A stretch of DNA of 64,000 nucleotides from Sediminicola sp035798135 (GCA_035798135.1 JAPFBR010000004.1:124001-188000); one strand, 5' to 3'. Positions 43,748 to 53,029 are shown, counted from the stretch's first letter. Numbers and translations are program-made. The notes: generated by a model from the letters alone, not told the origin.

Positions 43748-44005
43748 ATGACAACTACAGACTGGATTGGGGCTATTGGCGTATTTTTAATATTGATGGG
43801 GTATTTCCTCAATCTAAGGGGAGCAATAAAAACTACGGACCTTTCCTATATCCTATTAAATCTATTGGGAGCGGGGATCGCTTGTTTCGCCTCTCTTTTA
43901 TTGGGTTATATTCCCTTTATTATCCTAGAAGGCATTTGGGCCTTGGTTTCCCTATTGGCCCTAATAAACTATGTAAGACAGCGACCGGATATAATTAATC
44001 CCTAA
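43748..44005 (+). CDS. CBU_0592-like small membrane protein
   Basis: The 85-residue protein has about three membrane helices: WIGAIGVFLILMGYFLNL, YILLNLLGAGIACFASLLLGY and PFIILEGIWALVSLLALIN. The sequence pattern (G-x-x-x-I-L-x-x-Y, LNLLGA, EGIWALVSL) matches the CBU_0592 family of small membrane proteins. Function is unknown. Its end overlaps the convergent DDAH-like gene by 11 bp. It sits between two guanidino-acting hydrolases, which may be coincidental. Confidence 0.83.
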   Translation: MTTTDWIGAIGVFLILMGYFLNLRGAIKTTDLSYILLNLLGAGIACFASLLLGYIPFIILEGIWALVSLLALINYVRQRPDIINP

Positions 44006-44909
44006 TTAAGGGCATGGTACTGCATCTTAATAGCCCTTCTTGTTTTGAAATTTCCGCATATGGAATTTCTTCCACTGTGAACCCTTTCTCCCTGAGCCAA
44101 TTGTTTAGTCTCGTAAAATTACGCTCCGATACTACCACATCAGGGGATATGGAAAAGACATTACTGAACATGTGGTACATTTCATCCTTGGTAATTTCGA
44201 ACACATTTTCCTTCCCAAAAAAGTTGACCAACCAAAGGTATTCCTCCTCTAGGAGAAAACCGTTCTTATGGATAATGGCATTGTCCTTACCCACGGGCTG
44301 AAAACAACAATCTAAATGTAGGGCGTTTTCATTTGCTATGGTGTTGGACTTTCTCAATTCAAAAGACTTTACTTTTTTATTGGGGAACAACGATTTTATA
44401 AAATCCACTCCTGCCTTATTGGTCCGCGCCGTAATATAATCCGAATAGTCAGCTCCGGTATACGTTCCTATAAAAATATAATCGCCATAGGGCATGACAT
44501 CGCCTCCCTCTATATGTACATTTTTAGGAGGTGTAATAATATTTTCCTTTGGAATTTCATCCAAAACGTGATTGATTGCCTCTATTTCAATCTCCCTATC
44601 CGGAAGTATGTTCGCTTTGATCAGTTTATCCTCAATTACAAAGGTGATATCCCTAGAAAAAATTTGGTTGACATCCTTGAAAACTTTTGGTCTATAGACG
44701 GTAACCCCATATTTTTCAAATACCGAAGCAAATGCCTCCATTTCCTTCACCATATCCTCCTCCTTAGGATAGGTGCCAGCCAAAATATGTTCCATTGATT
44801 TAGGATCATAAGCTTCCTCTGGAGTAGGAACGGGACCACAGCTTTCTGCAGTTCCTAAAAGAACTGCCCGTAACCGGGAAGTTTCGTCTGTAACATTTAG
44901 TTGCAACAT
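43995..44909 (-). CDS. dimethylarginine dimethylaminohydrolase-family enzyme
   Basis: The 304-residue protein belongs to the amidinotransferase / DDAH superfamily. Landmarks are LRAVLLGTAESCGPVPTPEEAYDPKS at the N-terminus, VHIEGGDVMPYGDYIFIGT, ALHLDCCFQPVG with the catalytic His, and LLRCSTMPLIRD with the nucleophile C296. Members hydrolyse methylated arginine to citrulline and an alkylamine, or act on arginine or related guanidines. CtlX nearby could act on the citrulline product, so a two-step pathway is possible but unproven. It is on the opposite strand to, and overlaps, the small membrane protein. Confidence 0.88.
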   Translation of the reverse strand: MLQLNVTDETSRLRAVLLGTAESCGPVPTPEEAYDPKSMEHILAGTYPKEEDMVKEMEAFASVFEKYGVTVYRPKVFKDVNQIFSRDITFVIEDKLIKANILPDREIEIEAINHVLDEIPKENIITPPKNVHIEGGDVMPYGDYIFIGTYTGADYSDYITARTNKAGVDFIKSLFPNKKVKSFELRKSNTIANENALHLDCCFQPVGKDNAIIHKNGFLLEEEYLWLVNFFGKENVFEITKDEMYHMFSNVFSISPDVVVSERNFTRLNNWLREKGFTVEEIPYAEISKQEGLLRCSTMPLIRD

Positions 44910-44948
44910 TGTTGAATTTTAGACAAAGATAGAATACTTATTCCTCTA

Positions 44949-44985
44949 AAAAAAAACCGCCCCAGGAAATAGGGCGGTTTTTAAT
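44949..44985 (-). terminator. gltA terminator
   Basis: AAAACCGCCC (44953-44962) pairs with GGGCGGTTTT (44972-44981) around a 9-nt loop, with A-runs on the left and T-runs on the right. On the minus strand it is an intrinsic terminator 25 bp after the gltA stop; it may also work in the other direction. Confidence 0.9.
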
Positions 44986-45007
44986 TTCAAGATTTTGATA
45001 AGACTCA

Positions 45008-46291
45008 TTATCTCTTTGATACTGGGACAAACGGCCTTAAATTTTCGCCAATATAAACCTGTCTTGGTCTACCTATTGGTTCGTTCTTTAATCTCATTTC
45101 CCTCCATTGTGCAATCCAACCTGGAAGTCTTCCCAAGGCAAACATAACTGTAAACATTTCAGTTGGTATTCCCAAGGCCCTATATATGATTCCAGAATAG
45201 AAGTCCACGTTTGGATATAATTTTCTATCAACGAAGTATTTGTCTTCCAAGGCCTCTTTTTCCAATCCTTTCGCGATTTCCAAGATTGGGTCATCTATGC
45301 CTAGATCTCCCAAAACGTCATCAGCAGCTTTTTTAATGATTCTTGCCCTTGGATCAAAATTCTTATAAACCCTATGTCCAAAGCCCATCAATCTAAAAGG
45401 ATCATCTTTGTCCTTGGCCTTCGCCATATATTTTTTAGTATCACCACCATCCTTCTCGATAGCTTCCAACATTTCCAATACGGCTTGGTTGGCACCACCG
45501 TGCAAGGGACCCCAAAGGGCAGAAATTCCTGCTGAAATGGATGTGTATAACCCAGCGTGTGAAGAACCTACGATACGCACCGTAGAGGTGGAACAATTCT
45601 GTTCGTGGTCGGCATGAAGGATCAACAATTTGGCCAACGCTTCAATCACCAATTTATTCTTTTTATATTCTTGGTTTGGCTTCTTGAACATCATCTTATG
45701 GATATTCTCAACATAACCAAGGCTATCATCGCCATAATCCAATGGCAATCCTTTCTTTTTGCGCAAGGTCCATGCCACCAATACCGGAAATTTTGCAAGT
45801 ATTCTTACAATGGCACCATACATTTCCTTTTCAGAAGTAACATTTACCGAAGAAGGGTTAAAGGCTATCAGGGCACTGGTCAGTGAAGAAAGCACGCCCA
45901 TGGGGTGTGCCGACTTTGGAAAGCCATCCAAAATCTTTTTCATTTCTTCATCAACATGGGACTCCGCCTTAATGTCGTTATGGAAATTGGTCAATTGCAT
46001 CTGGTTTGGCAATTCTCCAAATATCAGTAGGTATGCAACTTCCAAAAAGTCGGCCTTTTCAGCCAATTCTTCAATGGAGTATCCCCTATATCTTAAAATG
46101 CCTTTTTCACCATCCAAAAAGGTAATGGCACTCTCACAAGATCCGGTGTTTTTAAAACCTGGATCTATGGTAATCATCCCTGTAGTTGAACGTAATGTTT
46201 TGATATCAATGGCGAGCTCGTTTTCTGAACCCTCAATCACTGGAAAATTAAATTTTTTCCCTTGATATTCTAAAGTAGCTTTGTCAGACAT
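45008..46291 (-). CDS. gltA: citrate synthase GltA
   Basis: The 427-residue type II citrate synthase condenses oxaloacetate and acetyl-CoA at the entry to the TCA cycle. Catalytic regions are GPLHGGANQAVLEML (His), FRLMGFGHRVYKNFDPRA (second His) and PNVDFYSGI (Asp). The N-terminal half has PGFKNTGSCESAITFLDGEKGILRYRGYSIEELA. Length is normal. A housekeeping-like promoter lies upstream and a strong terminator follows. It belongs to the conserved rplQ-carA-eno-gltA neighbourhood, although a glycogen synthase-like gene intervenes. Confidence 0.98.
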   Translation of the reverse strand: MSDKATLEYQGKKFNFPVIEGSENELAIDIKTLRSTTGMITIDPGFKNTGSCESAITFLDGEKGILRYRGYSIEELAEKADFLEVAYLLIFGELPNQMQLTNFHNDIKAESHVDEEMKKILDGFPKSAHPMGVLSSLTSALIAFNPSSVNVTSEKEMYGAIVRILAKFPVLVAWTLRKKKGLPLDYGDDSLGYVENIHKMMFKKPNQEYKKNKLVIEALAKLLILHADHEQNCSTSTVRIVGSSHAGLYTSISAGISALWGPLHGGANQAVLEMLEAIEKDGGDTKKYMAKAKDKDDPFRLMGFGHRVYKNFDPRARIIKKAADDVLGDLGIDDPILEIAKGLEKEALEDKYFVDRKLYPNVDFYSGIIYRALGIPTEMFTVMFALGRLPGWIAQWREMRLKNEPIGRPRQVYIGENLRPFVPVSKR

Positions 46292-46318
46292 TTTTGATTT
46301 TTACTATTTATACAATCG

Positions 46319-46349
46319 TAAAGTTATGAAAAACGATGTTGGTTAACAA
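46319..46349 (-). promoter_or_regulatory. candidate gltA promoter, TTG-N20-TAACTTTA
   Basis: On the minus strand TTG (46349-46347) is 20 nt before TAACTTTA (46326-46319), close to the Bacteroidota consensus TTG-N(17-23)-TAnnTTTG with one mismatch. The gltA ATG is about 27 nt downstream. The -33 element lies within GGTTAACA-type symmetrical sequence. Confidence 0.5.
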
Positions 46350-46436
46350 TACCCTAATTTCTTTTGTATTTTAATTAACAATACTTTTTTCTGGTGGTAG
46401 ATAACCAACAAAAATCAACTGGCTTTCAACAATAAT

Positions 46437-47978
46437 TTAGGTGTTTATGGAGTAAAGCTGGTTATAATACTCATCTACTGATTTTTTCCAGGTAAATCTC
46501 ATCTCCTTGGCATTCATTTCTATTTTTTCCCAAGTAGGTTTATCATTTAGAAAAATATCGAGCACCTCGTCAAAGACACTTACCATATTTCTCATTTTCT
46601 TATCATAGGTATCCCCATCAAAACTAAATCCGGTCCTAAGGTGTTCCACTGTATCCTTCAATCCTCCAGTATGATGTACCAGACAAGGATGGCCATTCCT
46701 CATCGCCAACATTTGGCTTATTCCACATGGCTCGAAAAGGCTAGGCATAAAGTAGAGGTCAGTCTCCAAATAGATGGAATCGATGACATCCTCTGATTGC
46801 CCATTGACAAAAATGAAATTCTTATGGGTATAACTTATTTCACGAAACAATTTTTCATAGCCAGGATCACCTGTACCCAAAATCAGCATAATCCCGTTGA
46901 CTTTGGACAACTTTTCCAATATGGCAATCAAAATATCTGGCGAGCGTTTAAAAAAATAAAATTTCTGCTCCGTTAACCTGGCCACGCTCGAACAAACAAA
47001 AGCTGGAGGCTCGGTCAAAAAATTTACGATTTTTTCTCCTGTGTGAGCTAAAAAGTCCGACTTATATTTCTTGGACTCTTCTTGCAACCACTGAAAAATT
47101 GCCGTGATGGTATTGCGGTAAAGATTCCCTCTTTCTGCCTCCCTGATATTCATATAATTACTTCCATTGAGAATACCGAACAATCTTCCTTCGTTATCCG
47201 CCACTTGGAGGTCTCCTTCCAACCCTTCCCCTCCTATGAATTCCGGTGGGGAACTTGGATGAAGTATATCTTCCTTGTAGGATGGGGAGACTGTATGCAC
47301 GGCATCGGCCAAACGTATTCCAATAGCCATTAAATTGATACAATCTTGATACCTATAATCCATTAAGGCCTTATAATCCAGATCGATCTCCGGGAACCAA
47401 CTTTTAACAGATGCATAATTCCCATCAAACGGACGAATTCCCTGTATGGCTAAGTTATGGATGGTATAAACGAAACGCATCTGATTTAAATGTCTATACC
47501 CAGGGTGATACGATCTCAAAAACAACAAAAAACTGGTGTGCCAATCATGTATGTGGACCACATCCAATTTGCCAAAACATTCTTTTTTTATTGCTTCTGC
47601 GACAGCTGTACAAAAAATTACATATTTAACGAAGTCGGTATAAAACGGCTCCGTTGGGTCGTCATGATAAATATGGGCGATCCCACCTGCTTCTATTTCG
47701 GGGTGATGGATAACATAATGGTGGATATTGTCAAATTCCTTTTTTGGAATTACTTCATATAACTCCGCCGTATATGTAATTCCCCTGAGTTTAAAATTCA
47801 AAAGCGTCCTCAAGGTGCCATTATGGTGCAATCTAGAGTAAGAAGGTACTATAACATGAGCCTTGTCCCCTCTTTCAGAAATCTGTCTGGGAACATCCCT
47901 TACAACATCGCCCATCCCCCCCGCTTTACATTTGGGAATTCCATCATTCTCGGCCGCTACAAAAAGAAAATTGTTCAT
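46437..47978 (-). CDS. divergent glycogen/starch synthase
   Basis: The 513-residue GT5-like protein has AENDGIPKCKAGGMGDVVRDVP at the N-terminus (the ADP-glucose-binding K-x-G-G-L/M), the middle HIHDWHT block, and VYTIHNLAIQG. The C-terminal active site RLTEQK and LFEPCGISQMLAM, with the Glu and Cys-Gly, are conserved. The usual NGID signature appears as NGSN (FGILNGSNYMNI), so the protein departs from classic GlgA. It would extend alpha-1,4-glucan from ADP- or UDP-glucose; nearby glgB or glgC genes are absent. It lies between gltA and eno. Confidence 0.85.
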   Translation of the reverse strand: MNNFLFVAAENDGIPKCKAGGMGDVVRDVPRQISERGDKAHVIVPSYSRLHHNGTLRTLLNFKLRGITYTAELYEVIPKKEFDNIHHYVIHHPEIEAGGIAHIYHDDPTEPFYTDFVKYVIFCTAVAEAIKKECFGKLDVVHIHDWHTSFLLFLRSYHPGYRHLNQMRFVYTIHNLAIQGIRPFDGNYASVKSWFPEIDLDYKALMDYRYQDCINLMAIGIRLADAVHTVSPSYKEDILHPSSPPEFIGGEGLEGDLQVADNEGRLFGILNGSNYMNIREAERGNLYRNTITAIFQWLQEESKKYKSDFLAHTGEKIVNFLTEPPAFVCSSVARLTEQKFYFFKRSPDILIAILEKLSKVNGIMLILGTGDPGYEKLFREISYTHKNFIFVNGQSEDVIDSIYLETDLYFMPSLFEPCGISQMLAMRNGHPCLVHHTGGLKDTVEHLRTGFSFDGDTYDKKMRNMVSVFDEVLDIFLNDKPTWEKIEMNAKEMRFTWKKSVDEYYNQLYSINT

Positions 47979-48054
47979 TTAATCCATTAATGTTTTACAT
48001 CCATAAAAGGTAATTATTTATTTTCTATATGAACCGAATTTATTGAAAAAACCT

Positions 48055-48090
48055 AAAAAAAGCCCTTCTGAATTAGAAGAGCTTTAGTTT
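48055..48090 (-). terminator. eno terminator
   Basis: AAAGCCCTTCT and AGAAGAGCTTT form an 11-bp stem with one mismatch and a 5-nt loop. The minus strand continues with a U-tract (A-run 48055-48061). It is about 20 bp after the eno stop. Confidence 0.75.
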
Positions 48091-48108
48091 ATGTTCAATA
48101 AATAGTTA

Positions 48109-49401
48109 TTATTTTATTTTAAAAGCGTTAGGACCAGGATAGTAAGCCACGCTTCCCAATTCTTCCTCTATACGCAATAACTGGTTGTATTTGGCCATCC
48201 TATCCGATCTGGAAGCAGAACCGGTCTTTATCTGACCTGTATTCAATGCAACTGCCAAATCAGCTATTGTATTATCCTCGGTCTCCCCAGAACGGTGCGA
48301 CATTACAGAAGTGTAACCAGCATTGTGTGCCATATTCACTGCAGCAATGGTTTCCGTTAAGGTACCTATTTGATTTACTTTTATAAGGATAGAATTTGCA
48401 ATCCCATTTTTGATCCCTTTGGACAAACGCTCCACATTGGTAACGAAAAGGTCATCCCCTACGAGCTGTACCTTGTCTCCAATCTTATCGGTAAGGTATT
48501 TCCAGCCTTCCCAGTCGTTTTCATCCATTCCGTCCTCTATGGATATGATAGGATAATTTGCAGCCAACTCGGCCAAGTAATCGGCTTGTTGCTCACTGGT
48601 CCTTACCACTCCCTTATCACCTTCAAATTTTGTGTAATCATATTTACCGTCAACGTAAAATTCCGCCGCAGCACAATCCAAGGCAATCATTACATCATCT
48701 CCTAATTTATAACCTGCTTTACCAACTGCTATTGCTATCGTATCCAAAGCGTCCTCAGTTCCACCTGGTAAATTTGGTGCAAAACCACCTTCATCACCTA
48801 CTGCAGTACTCAATCCTCTATCGTGCAATACTTTTTTAAGGTTATGAAATATTTCCGTTCCCATTTGCATGGCCTGTGAAAAATCTTTTGCTTTTACCGG
48901 CATTACCATAAATTCCTGGAATGCAATAGGGGCATCTGAATGTGAACCTCCATTGATAATGTTCATCATAGGAACTGGCAACGTATTGGCACTTACACCA
49001 CCTACATATCTGTACAATGGCATTCCAAGTTCATTTGCTGCAGCTTTTGCTACCGCCAAGGAAACACCCAAAATGGCATTTGCCCCAAGCTTGGATTTAT
49101 TTGGTGTTCCGTCCAAATCGATCATAGTCTGATCTATAAGATTTTGTTCAAATACGGACATCCCAACAAGTTCTTCAAAGATGGTAGTATTTACATTTTT
49201 TACAGCTTGGCCTACACCTTTCCCCATAAATGCCTTACCTCCATCACGAAGCTCAACAGCCTCATGCTCCCCTGTAGATGCCCCAGATGGAACTGCCGCC
49301 CTACCTAAAATACCGCTCTCGGTGTGTACATCTACTTCTATAGTTGGGTTACCCCTAGAATCTAAAATTTGTCTTGCATGAACGTTAATTATAATACTCA
49401 T
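48109..49401 (-). CDS. eno: enolase
   Basis: The 430-residue protein converts 2-phosphoglycerate to phosphoenolpyruvate. Metal and catalytic regions are SGASTGEHEAVELRDG, a Mg-binding D in ALDCAAAEF, SIEDGMDENDWEGW, LVGDDLFVTN and ILIKVNQIGTLTE, with the catalytic Lys, and SHRSGETED near the C-terminus. All signatures and the length are normal. A candidate promoter at 49435 and a terminator at 48055 suggest a monocistronic unit. Confidence 0.98.
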   Translation of the reverse strand: MSIIINVHARQILDSRGNPTIEVDVHTESGILGRAAVPSGASTGEHEAVELRDGGKAFMGKGVGQAVKNVNTTIFEELVGMSVFEQNLIDQTMIDLDGTPNKSKLGANAILGVSLAVAKAAANELGMPLYRYVGGVSANTLPVPMMNIINGGSHSDAPIAFQEFMVMPVKAKDFSQAMQMGTEIFHNLKKVLHDRGLSTAVGDEGGFAPNLPGGTEDALDTIAIAVGKAGYKLGDDVMIALDCAAAEFYVDGKYDYTKFEGDKGVVRTSEQQADYLAELAANYPIISIEDGMDENDWEGWKYLTDKIGDKVQLVGDDLFVTNVERLSKGIKNGIANSILIKVNQIGTLTETIAAVNMAHNAGYTSVMSHRSGETEDNTIADLAVALNTGQIKTGSASRSDRMAKYNQLLRIEEELGSVAYYPGPNAFKIK

Positions 49402-49434
49402 AATTTCTTTTGTTTCTGGTTATATAGTACTACA

Positions 49435-49442
49435 CAAATATA
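49435..49442 (-). promoter_or_regulatory. candidate -7 box upstream of eno
   Basis: Minus-strand TATATTTG matches TAnnTTTG and lies 33 nt before the eno start. The -33 TTG at the expected spacing is not evident, so the call is weak. Confidence 0.35.
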
Positions 49443-49518
49443 CAAAACAGTGTGATCACTGATTGTCTATATATTGTGATATTCAGTTGGTTTTAAGGAA
49501 TTTATCAACTATATCGAT

Positions 49519-50631
49519 TTAGTTTAACGCATTCTTTATCATTTCAAAAAAATCATCAAAAAGATAACTGGCATCATGGGGTCCTGGACTGGCTTCTGGA
49601 TGGTATTGTACCGAAAATACATTTTTACCTTTCATTTTCATCCCTGCCACGGTCTTATCATTTAAATGCACATGTGTGATTTCAAGATCCTTATTCGCCT
49701 CTGTTTCTTCCCTACTCACGGCAAACCCATGATTTTGGGATGTGATTTCACCCTTTCCTGTGATTAGGTTCATGACGGGATGGTTTATTCCCCTATGTCC
49801 ATTATGCATTTTATAGGTAGAAACACCATTGGCGATAGCAAGTACTTGATGTCCCAAACATATCCCGAACACAGGCTTGTTAGAGGCAATCATCTTTTTA
49901 GCAGCTGCTATGGCGTCAGTTAAAGGCTCCGGATCTCCAGGCCCATTGGATATAAAATAAGCATTGGGATTCCAAGCGCTCATCTCCTCAAACGAGGCAT
50001 TGTATGGAAAGACCTTAATATAGGCATCCCTTTTCGCCAAGTTTCTTAATATGTTCTTCTTTATTCCAATGTCAAGTGCCGCTATTTTATATGTAGCTTT
50101 CTCATCACCATATAGATAAGGTTCCTTTGTAGAAACTTTGGAAGATAATTCCAGTCCGTCCATGCTCGGCACTTTTGCCAATTCTTTCTTTAGTCCTTCA
50201 ATGTTTTCGACGTCCGTTGACATTACGGCATTCATAGCCCCATGATCCCTTATATAACTTACCAATGCCCTAGTGTCTACATCAGAAATGGCAAACAAGT
50301 CGTTTTTATCCATGAAATCCTTTAGGCTTGCATCTGCTGCAACCCTTGAATATTCGTAACTAAAATTTTTACAGATCAATCCTGCAATTTTAATGGAATC
50401 CGATTCCACCTCTTCCACATTGGTACCATAATTGCCAATATGTGCATTAGTGGTAACCATTAATTGTCCAAAATAGGAAGGATCGGTAAATATTTCTTGG
50501 TAACCAGTCATCCCGGTATTAAAGCAGACTTCCCCAAAAGCGGTCCCATCTTTATCTCCCACGGCTTTCCCGTGAAAAATGGTCCCATCTGCCAACAATA
50601 ACAATGCTTTCTTTCTTGTTTGATACTTCAT
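49519..50631 (-). CDS. carA: carbamoyl-phosphate synthase small subunit
   Basis: The 370-residue glutaminase subunit supplies ammonia to CarB for carbamoyl phosphate in pyrimidine and arginine synthesis. The N-terminal domain (LADGTIFHGKAVGDKDGTAFGEVCFNTGMTGYQEI) is followed by the class I amidotransferase domain with nucleophile C258 (FGICLGHQ), and the His-Glu of the triad in QYHPEASPGPHD. No carB is nearby in the window. It follows rplQ after the operon terminator in the typical flavobacterial order. Confidence 0.97.
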   Translation of the reverse strand: MKYQTRKKALLLLADGTIFHGKAVGDKDGTAFGEVCFNTGMTGYQEIFTDPSYFGQLMVTTNAHIGNYGTNVEEVESDSIKIAGLICKNFSYEYSRVAADASLKDFMDKNDLFAISDVDTRALVSYIRDHGAMNAVMSTDVENIEGLKKELAKVPSMDGLELSSKVSTKEPYLYGDEKATYKIAALDIGIKKNILRNLAKRDAYIKVFPYNASFEEMSAWNPNAYFISNGPGDPEPLTDAIAAAKKMIASNKPVFGICLGHQVLAIANGVSTYKMHNGHRGINHPVMNLITGKGEITSQNHGFAVSREETEANKDLEITHVHLNDKTVAGMKMKGKNVFSVQYHPEASPGPHDASYLFDDFFEMIKNALN

Positions 50632-50669
50632 CTGATTATACTACTTAATTATTTGACAAATAAACATAA

Positions 50670-50702
50670 AAAAAAGGATAAGCTTTTAGGCTTATCCTTT
50701 TC
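50670..50702 (-). terminator. terminator after rplQ
   Basis: GGATAAGC (50676-50683) pairs with GCTTATCC (50690-50697) around the loop TTTTAG, extended by A/T pairs. The A-run at 50668-50675 forms the U-tract on the minus strand. It ends the ribosomal block, 25 bp after the rplQ stop. Confidence 0.9.
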
Positions 50703-50726
50703 ATATATCAAAAATGTGATGATATT

Positions 50727-51257
50727 TTATTTTTCTGATTCATCAGCTTTATTTTCTGCGTCAGCAGCTGGTGCTTTTGTTTCAGTTTCTGTTTCAGCAA
50801 CCGGAGCATCTTCTACCTTTTTGGTTTTACCCCTTCTTGTAGTTTTCTTAGCTTTTGGCTTACCAACATTGTACAATTCGTTGAAATCTACAAGTTCGAT
50901 AATTGCCATGTCAGCGTTATCCCCAAGACGATTACCTAATTTGATAATCCTTGTGTATCCCCCTGGTCTATCGGCAACCTTTTCAGATACACCACTGAAC
51001 AATTCTGTTACTGCATTCTTATCTCTAAGGTTTTTGAAAACGATACGTCTATTATGCGTTCCTTTTTCAACTGTCTGATTGTTCTCAGCTTTGGACTTTG
51101 TGATCAAAGGCTCAACAAACTGCTTTAAGGCTTTTGCCTTGGCAACCGTAGTGTTGATTCTTTTATGTTCGATCAAAGAACAAGCCATATTAGCCAACAT
51201 AGCTTTTCTATGTGCTGTTTTTCTACCTAAATGATTAACTTTTTTTCCGTGTCTCAT
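50727..51257 (-). CDS. rplQ: 50S ribosomal protein L17
   Basis: The 176-residue protein starts MRHGKKVNHLGRKTAHRKAMLANMACSLIEH. The core (about 1-120) has the L17 markers AKALKQFVEPLITKSK, NRRIVFKNLRDKNAVTELF and RPGGYTRIIKLGNRLGDNADMAIIELV. The last 45 residues are a Lys-rich segment and an Ala/Glu/Thr-rich acidic tail, longer than in E. coli L17 (about 127 residues). It is the last gene of the operon and lies 55 bp after rpoA. Confidence 0.97.
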   Translation of the reverse strand: MRHGKKVNHLGRKTAHRKAMLANMACSLIEHKRINTTVAKAKALKQFVEPLITKSKAENNQTVEKGTHNRRIVFKNLRDKNAVTELFSGVSEKVADRPGGYTRIIKLGNRLGDNADMAIIELVDFNELYNVGKPKAKKTTRRGKTKKVEDAPVAETETETKAPAADAENKADESEK

Positions 51258-51312
51258 TACTATAACTATATGCTTCTTTCAGAATGATCTTCACCATTCA
51301 TAGAGAAGTCTA

Positions 51313-52305
51313 TTAATCCTTATCCAATTTATATTTTGACAAATCCATACCAAAACTCAACCCTTTGTTGATAACCAACTCTTCAAGTTCAGTAAGGGAT
51401 TTTTTGCCGAAGTTTCTAAACTTCATCAAGTCGTTCTTATTAAAAGAAACCAAATCTCCCAATGTGTCCACTTCCGCTGCTTTCAAACAATTCAAAGCGC
51501 GTACGGATAAATCCATATCCACTAATTTAGTTTTTAACAACTGACGCATGTGAAGGGATTCTTCATCATAAGTTTCCGTTTGTGCAATCTCATCAGCCTC
51601 TAGGGTTATTCTCTCATCGGAGAACAACATAAAGTGATGGATAAGAACTTTGGCAGCTTCGGTCAATGCATCCTTAGGATTTATTGAACCGTCACTCGAA
51701 ATTTCAAAAACCAATTTTTCGTAATCGGTCTTTTGTTCTACACGAAAGTTCTCAATACTGTATTTTACATTCTTTATTGGAGTAAAGATAGAATCTATAG
51801 CAATGCTTCCTAACGGCGCACCAGACTTCTTGTTTTCCTCAGCCGGTACATAACCTCTTCCTTTCTCAATAATGATTTCCATATTGATACTTACCTTGGG
51901 ATCCATATTACAGATCACCATATCCGGGTTAAGTACCTGGAAACCGGAAATAAATTTTTGAAAATCACCAGCGGTCAATTGTTCCTTCCCGCTTACTGAT
52001 ATAGAAACAGTTTCACTTTCTACGTCCTCTATTTGTCTTTTAAAGCGAACTTGCTTTAGGTTAAGGATGATTTCTGTAACATCTTCAACAACACCAGGAA
52101 TCAATGAGAACTCATGCTCTACTTTGTCTATTCTAACAGAAGTTATAGCAAAACCTTCCAAAGATGAAAGCAATACTCTTCTTAATGCGTTCCCAATAGT
52201 CAATCCGTAACCAGGTTCCAAAGGGCGGAATTCAAACTTCCCTTCAAAATCTGTTGAATCGATCATTATAACTTTATCGGGCTTCTGAAAATTAAATAAT
52301 GCCAT
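51313..52305 (-). CDS. rpoA: RNA polymerase alpha subunit
   Basis: The 330-residue subunit nucleates RNA polymerase assembly. The N-terminal domain (about 1-230) shows FEFRPLEPGYGLTIGNALRRVLLSSLEGFAITSVRI and EDVTEIILNLKQV. A linker joins the C-terminal domain (about 255-320), which contains LDLSVRALNCLKAAEVDTLGDLV-like sequence and FRNFGKKSLTELEELV for UP-element and activator contact. It lies between rpsD and rplQ in the usual alpha-operon order. Confidence 0.99.
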   Translation of the reverse strand: MALFNFQKPDKVIMIDSTDFEGKFEFRPLEPGYGLTIGNALRRVLLSSLEGFAITSVRIDKVEHEFSLIPGVVEDVTEIILNLKQVRFKRQIEDVESETVSISVSGKEQLTAGDFQKFISGFQVLNPDMVICNMDPKVSINMEIIIEKGRGYVPAEENKKSGAPLGSIAIDSIFTPIKNVKYSIENFRVEQKTDYEKLVFEISSDGSINPKDALTEAAKVLIHHFMLFSDERITLEADEIAQTETYDEESLHMRQLLKTKLVDMDLSVRALNCLKAAEVDTLGDLVSFNKNDLMKFRNFGKKSLTELEELVINKGLSFGMDLSKYKLDKD

Positions 52306-52322
52306 AATTGGATCAGTCTTGT

Positions 52323-52928
52323 TTATTTAGAGTATAACTCCACGATTAATTGTTCCTTGATGTTTTCTGGAATCTGCAATCTTTCCGGAATAGAAACATA
52401 AGTTCCTTCCAGCTTTTCAGTATTCCATGTAATCCATTCGTAGACACTGCTACTTGCAGAAAGAGAATCCTGAATGGATTGTAAAGACTTAGATTTTTCT
52501 CTCACACCAACAACATCACCTGCTTTTAAAGAGTAAGATGCTATGTTTACCAACTCCCCATTAACTGTAATATGTCTGTGGGAAACTAATTGCCTTGCAG
52601 CTCTTCTAGAATTGGCAATGCCCATTCTATAAACTACGTTGTCCAATCTAGACTCACAAAGTTGAAGTAATACCTCACCGGTTACCCCTTTGCTACTATT
52701 TGCTTTTGCAAATAAGTTTCTAAATTGACGCTCCAAAATACCATAAGAGTATTTTGCCTTTTGCTTTTCCATTAATTGGATTGCGTACTCAGATTTTTTT
52801 CCACGACGTCTTGCGTTACCGTGTTGTCCTGGAGGATAATTCCTTTTTTCAAAAGATTTGTCGTCTCCGAAAATCGCTTCACCGAATTTACGGGCGATTT
52901 TAGTTTTTGGTCCTGTATATCTTGCCAT
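52323..52928 (-). CDS. rpsD: 30S ribosomal protein S4, zinc-free form
   Basis: The 201-residue primary 16S rRNA-binding protein starts MARYTGPKTKIARKFGEAIFGD, without the Cys ligands of the zinc-containing S4 form. The S4 RNA-binding domain has RLDNVVYRMGIANSRRAARQLVSHRHITVNG. The C-terminus ends PENIKEQLIVELYSK. It is 17 bp from rpoA and about 100 bp from rpsK. Confidence 0.98.
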   Translation of the reverse strand: MARYTGPKTKIARKFGEAIFGDDKSFEKRNYPPGQHGNARRRGKKSEYAIQLMEKQKAKYSYGILERQFRNLFAKANSSKGVTGEVLLQLCESRLDNVVYRMGIANSRRAARQLVSHRHITVNGELVNIASYSLKAGDVVGVREKSKSLQSIQDSLSASSSVYEWITWNTEKLEGTYVSIPERLQIPENIKEQLIVELYSK

Positions 52929-53029
52929 CTTCTTTAAATTGGGAAATGTGATTATGAATTAAGGCTAACTAATCCTTCGATAATCGTAACTACACTTCCT
53001 ATGAAAACCCTTTAGGGCCTTATTAATAA

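Noticed and set aside
49450..49465. GTGATCAC palindrome upstream of eno, considered as a CRP-like operator
   Set aside because: It does not fit the TGTGA-N6-TCACA layout and is only an 8-bp palindrome, which is expected by chance.
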